A program made the position numbers and the translations under genes. The notes under the pieces were generated by a model that worked only from the letters and a program-made list of their open reading frames with translations, searched no databases and was not told where the DNA came from. DNA of 64,000 bases from Mesorhizobium qingshengii. Lineage in GTDB: Bacteria > Pseudomonadota > Alphaproteobacteria > Rhizobiales > Rhizobiaceae. The DNA lies in the NCBI RefSeq assembly GCF_900103325.1, contig NZ_FMXM01000020.1:1-64000 (forward strand). Direction: 5' to 3'. Below are positions 62,740 through 64,000 of the stretch, piece by piece; position 1 is the stretch's first letter; the number at the start of each line of letters is the position of its first letter.

Positions 62740-63807
62740 ATGAAACTGAAGACAATTTGCGCCGGACTGGCAAGCCTTGCCGTGTCCGCGGTCGCCATCG
62801 GCACGGTGCCGAGCCACGCCGAGGACAAGAAGCCCTACACCATCTACCTCTCGAACAACTTCGTCGGCAATGACTGGCGCCAGCAGATGGAGCGTGTCGC
62901 CACCGTGTCGGTGAACAAGGGACCGCTGAAGGGCCGCGTCGACCTCAAGATCGAGAACGTCGAGAACACGGTCCAGGCGCAGATCAACTCGCTGAACAAC
63001 ATCATCCGCCAGAAGCCGGACGCCATCCTCGTCGATGCCGGTTCGGATTCGGCATTGAACCCGACCATCAAGAAGGCATGCGACGCCGGCATCGTCGTCA
63101 TCAGCTTCGACCAGGTGGTGACCGAGCCCTGCGCTTTTGCCGTCGCGTCCGACTGGGACCGCATCCCCTCGGTCATGGCCGAGTGGATGGCCGTGCAGCT
63201 TGGCGGCAAGGGCAACATTATCCTCGACCGTGGCCTTGCCGGCGCGCCGATCTCGGCGCAATTGCAGCAGGGCTACGAGAAGGTGCTGGCCAAGTATCCC
63301 GACATCAAGGTCGTCGGCTACTACAACGGCAATTACGCGCTCGGGCCGGAGCAGTCGGGCGTCGCGGCTCTGCTTGCCGCCAATCCGAAAATCGATGGTA
63401 TCATGACGCAAGGCTATGGCTCCGGCGCCATCCAGGCGCTGAAGGATGCCGGCCGGCCGATCGTCCCGGTCGTCGGCTTCTCCTACAATGTCGCCGCGCT
63501 CACCTGTGCGCAGACGCAAGGCGCCAAGTGCATCCTCGGCTCGAACCCGGCCTATCTCTCTTCGGAGGCGATCAAGCTGGCGGTCAACATTCTCGACACT
63601 GGCAAGAAGCCGGCCGAGCGCTCCGTCTCGGTCAAGGGTGACTTCGTCACCACCGATCCGTTCGAGTCCAAGCTTTACCCCGGCACCAAGATGATCAAGA
63701 TCGCGGTCGGCGAAAATGCCTTCCCCGACCAGGCGCCCGGCCTGACGCTGCCGATCACGCCCGATTGGGTCGAGATCACCGCTGCGGAAGCCGCCGGCAG
63801 CAAGTAA
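62740..63807 (+). CDS. Sugar ABC transporter, substrate-binding protein (copy B)
   Basis: This is a 355-residue periplasmic receptor, paralogous to copy A over its whole length (KKPYTIYLSNNFVGNDWRQQ, DRGLAGAPISAQLQ, ending PDWVEITAAEAAGSK). A signal peptide covers residues 1-27 (cleavage after SHA). GGAGGAG precedes ATG 62740; the longer frame is discarded. It has its own promoter with a LacI-type site. Copies A and B may bind different sugars for one shared channel. Confidence 0.92.
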   Translation: MKLKTICAGLASLAVSAVAIGTVPSHAEDKKPYTIYLSNNFVGNDWRQQMERVATVSVNKGPLKGRVDLKIENVENTVQAQINSLNNIIRQKPDAILVDAGSDSALNPTIKKACDAGIVVISFDQVVTEPCAFAVASDWDRIPSVMAEWMAVQLGGKGNIILDRGLAGAPISAQLQQGYEKVLAKYPDIKVVGYYNGNYALGPEQSGVAALLAANPKIDGIMTQGYGSGAIQALKDAGRPIVPVVGFSYNVAALTCAQTQGAKCILGSNPAYLSSEAIKLAVNILDTGKKPAERSVSVKGDFVTTDPFESKLYPGTKMIKIAVGENAFPDQAPGLTLPITPDWVEITAAEAAGSK

Positions 63808-63873
63808 CATCTGTCACCGCGACCCTGTCTCCCGGCATCGCAGGATGTCGGGAGAGCTTTTCGAGAGCAGCCC

Positions 63874-64000
63874 ATGGACCTCGTCACCGTCAAAGGCCTG
63901 TCCAAACGCTATGGCGGCATCGTCGCGCTGAGCGAGGCGACATTCAGCGCCCGTGCCGGCGAAGTGCACGCGTTGCTCGGCGAGAATGGCGCGGGCAAGA
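63874..64000 (+). CDS. Ribose-type ABC transporter ATPase, 5' part
   Basis: The gene runs off the window end. The 42 visible residues start MDLVTVKGLSKRYGGIVALS and end in Walker A GENGAGK (36-42), as in RbsA/MglA-type ATPases. It begins 66 bases after copy B of the binding protein on the same strand, so it is the energy subunit of the second transporter. The permease must lie beyond the window. Confidence 0.88.
   Translation, partial: MDLVTVKGLSKRYGGIVALSEATFSARAGEVHALLGENGAGK

Overview
The window is high-GC, densely coded DNA from an alphaproteobacterium of the order Hyphomicrobiales, most like Mesorhizobium. The support is the smo/mtl polyol operon and the urease gene set arranged as in rhizobia, mosaic palindromic intergenic repeats, many sugar ABC transporters, and a NodF/NodE-like gene pair. 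It looks chromosomal or chromid-like. I see no rRNA, CRISPR array, phage gene or conjugation gene. Two insertion sequences and one tRNA-Arg gene are present.

Layout. 1-1.5 kb: an IS1182-type insertion sequence. 1.6-4.3 kb: a MATE exporter, divergent from an AraC regulator. 4.5-9.7 kb (+): a complete sugar or polyol ABC importer (binding protein, two permeases, ATPase) with a polyol dehydrogenase. 9.7-21 kb (-): the sorbitol/mannitol system smoEFGK-smoS-mtlK, a HAD phosphatase and an FGGY kinase, with the SorC regulator (smoC-like) upstream but separated by a LysR/small-protein pair. 21.3-22.8 kb: a HAD hydrolase and a class II aldolase-like protein. 22.8-31.9 kb (-): the urease cluster ureD-A-(DUF1272)-ureJ-B / C-(membrane protein)-(GST)-E-F-(DUF3995)-G, broken between ureB and ureC by two exported-protein genes on the other strand. 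32-33.5 kb: a NodF/NodE-like acyl carrier protein and ketosynthase. 33.6-41.3 kb: housekeeping and unknown genes (two sugar-related enzymes, a GST, an H1-like protein, a coiled-coil membrane protein, a D,D-carboxypeptidase, a DUF1003 protein) and tRNA-Arg(CCG). 41.5-42.7 kb: an IS481-family element just downstream of the tRNA.

42.7-64 kb is a large catabolic block with two ribose-type ABC transporters, the second cut by the window end. It holds two LacI regulators, one GntR/UTRA regulator, three SDR proteins, two enolase-superfamily dehydratases, a split transketolase, a D-2-hydroxyacid dehydrogenase, and an unusual 2-oxoacid-dehydrogenase-like pair: an E1alpha-E1beta-lipoyl fusion plus a separate, eroded E2. 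Promoter reading suggests two intertwined regulons. One uses the 12-mer ATGCTATTATAA, which occurs before the tandem SDR genes, before the E1 fusion operon and before one binding protein, with a 10-base match before gntR. The other uses TTGGTACCGGTATCAA, found in the divergent dehydratase/transketolase promoter and before the second, duplicated binding protein. The natural reading is uptake of a sugar or sugar acid, oxidation and dehydration to a 2-keto sugar acid, and cleavage by transketolase or the E1 enzyme. The substrate cannot be named from sequence alone.

The most unusual items are the rearranged E1/lipoyl/E2 system, the two tandem SDR proteins without the catalytic tyrosine, the NodFE-like pair without a nod box, and the two short operator families.
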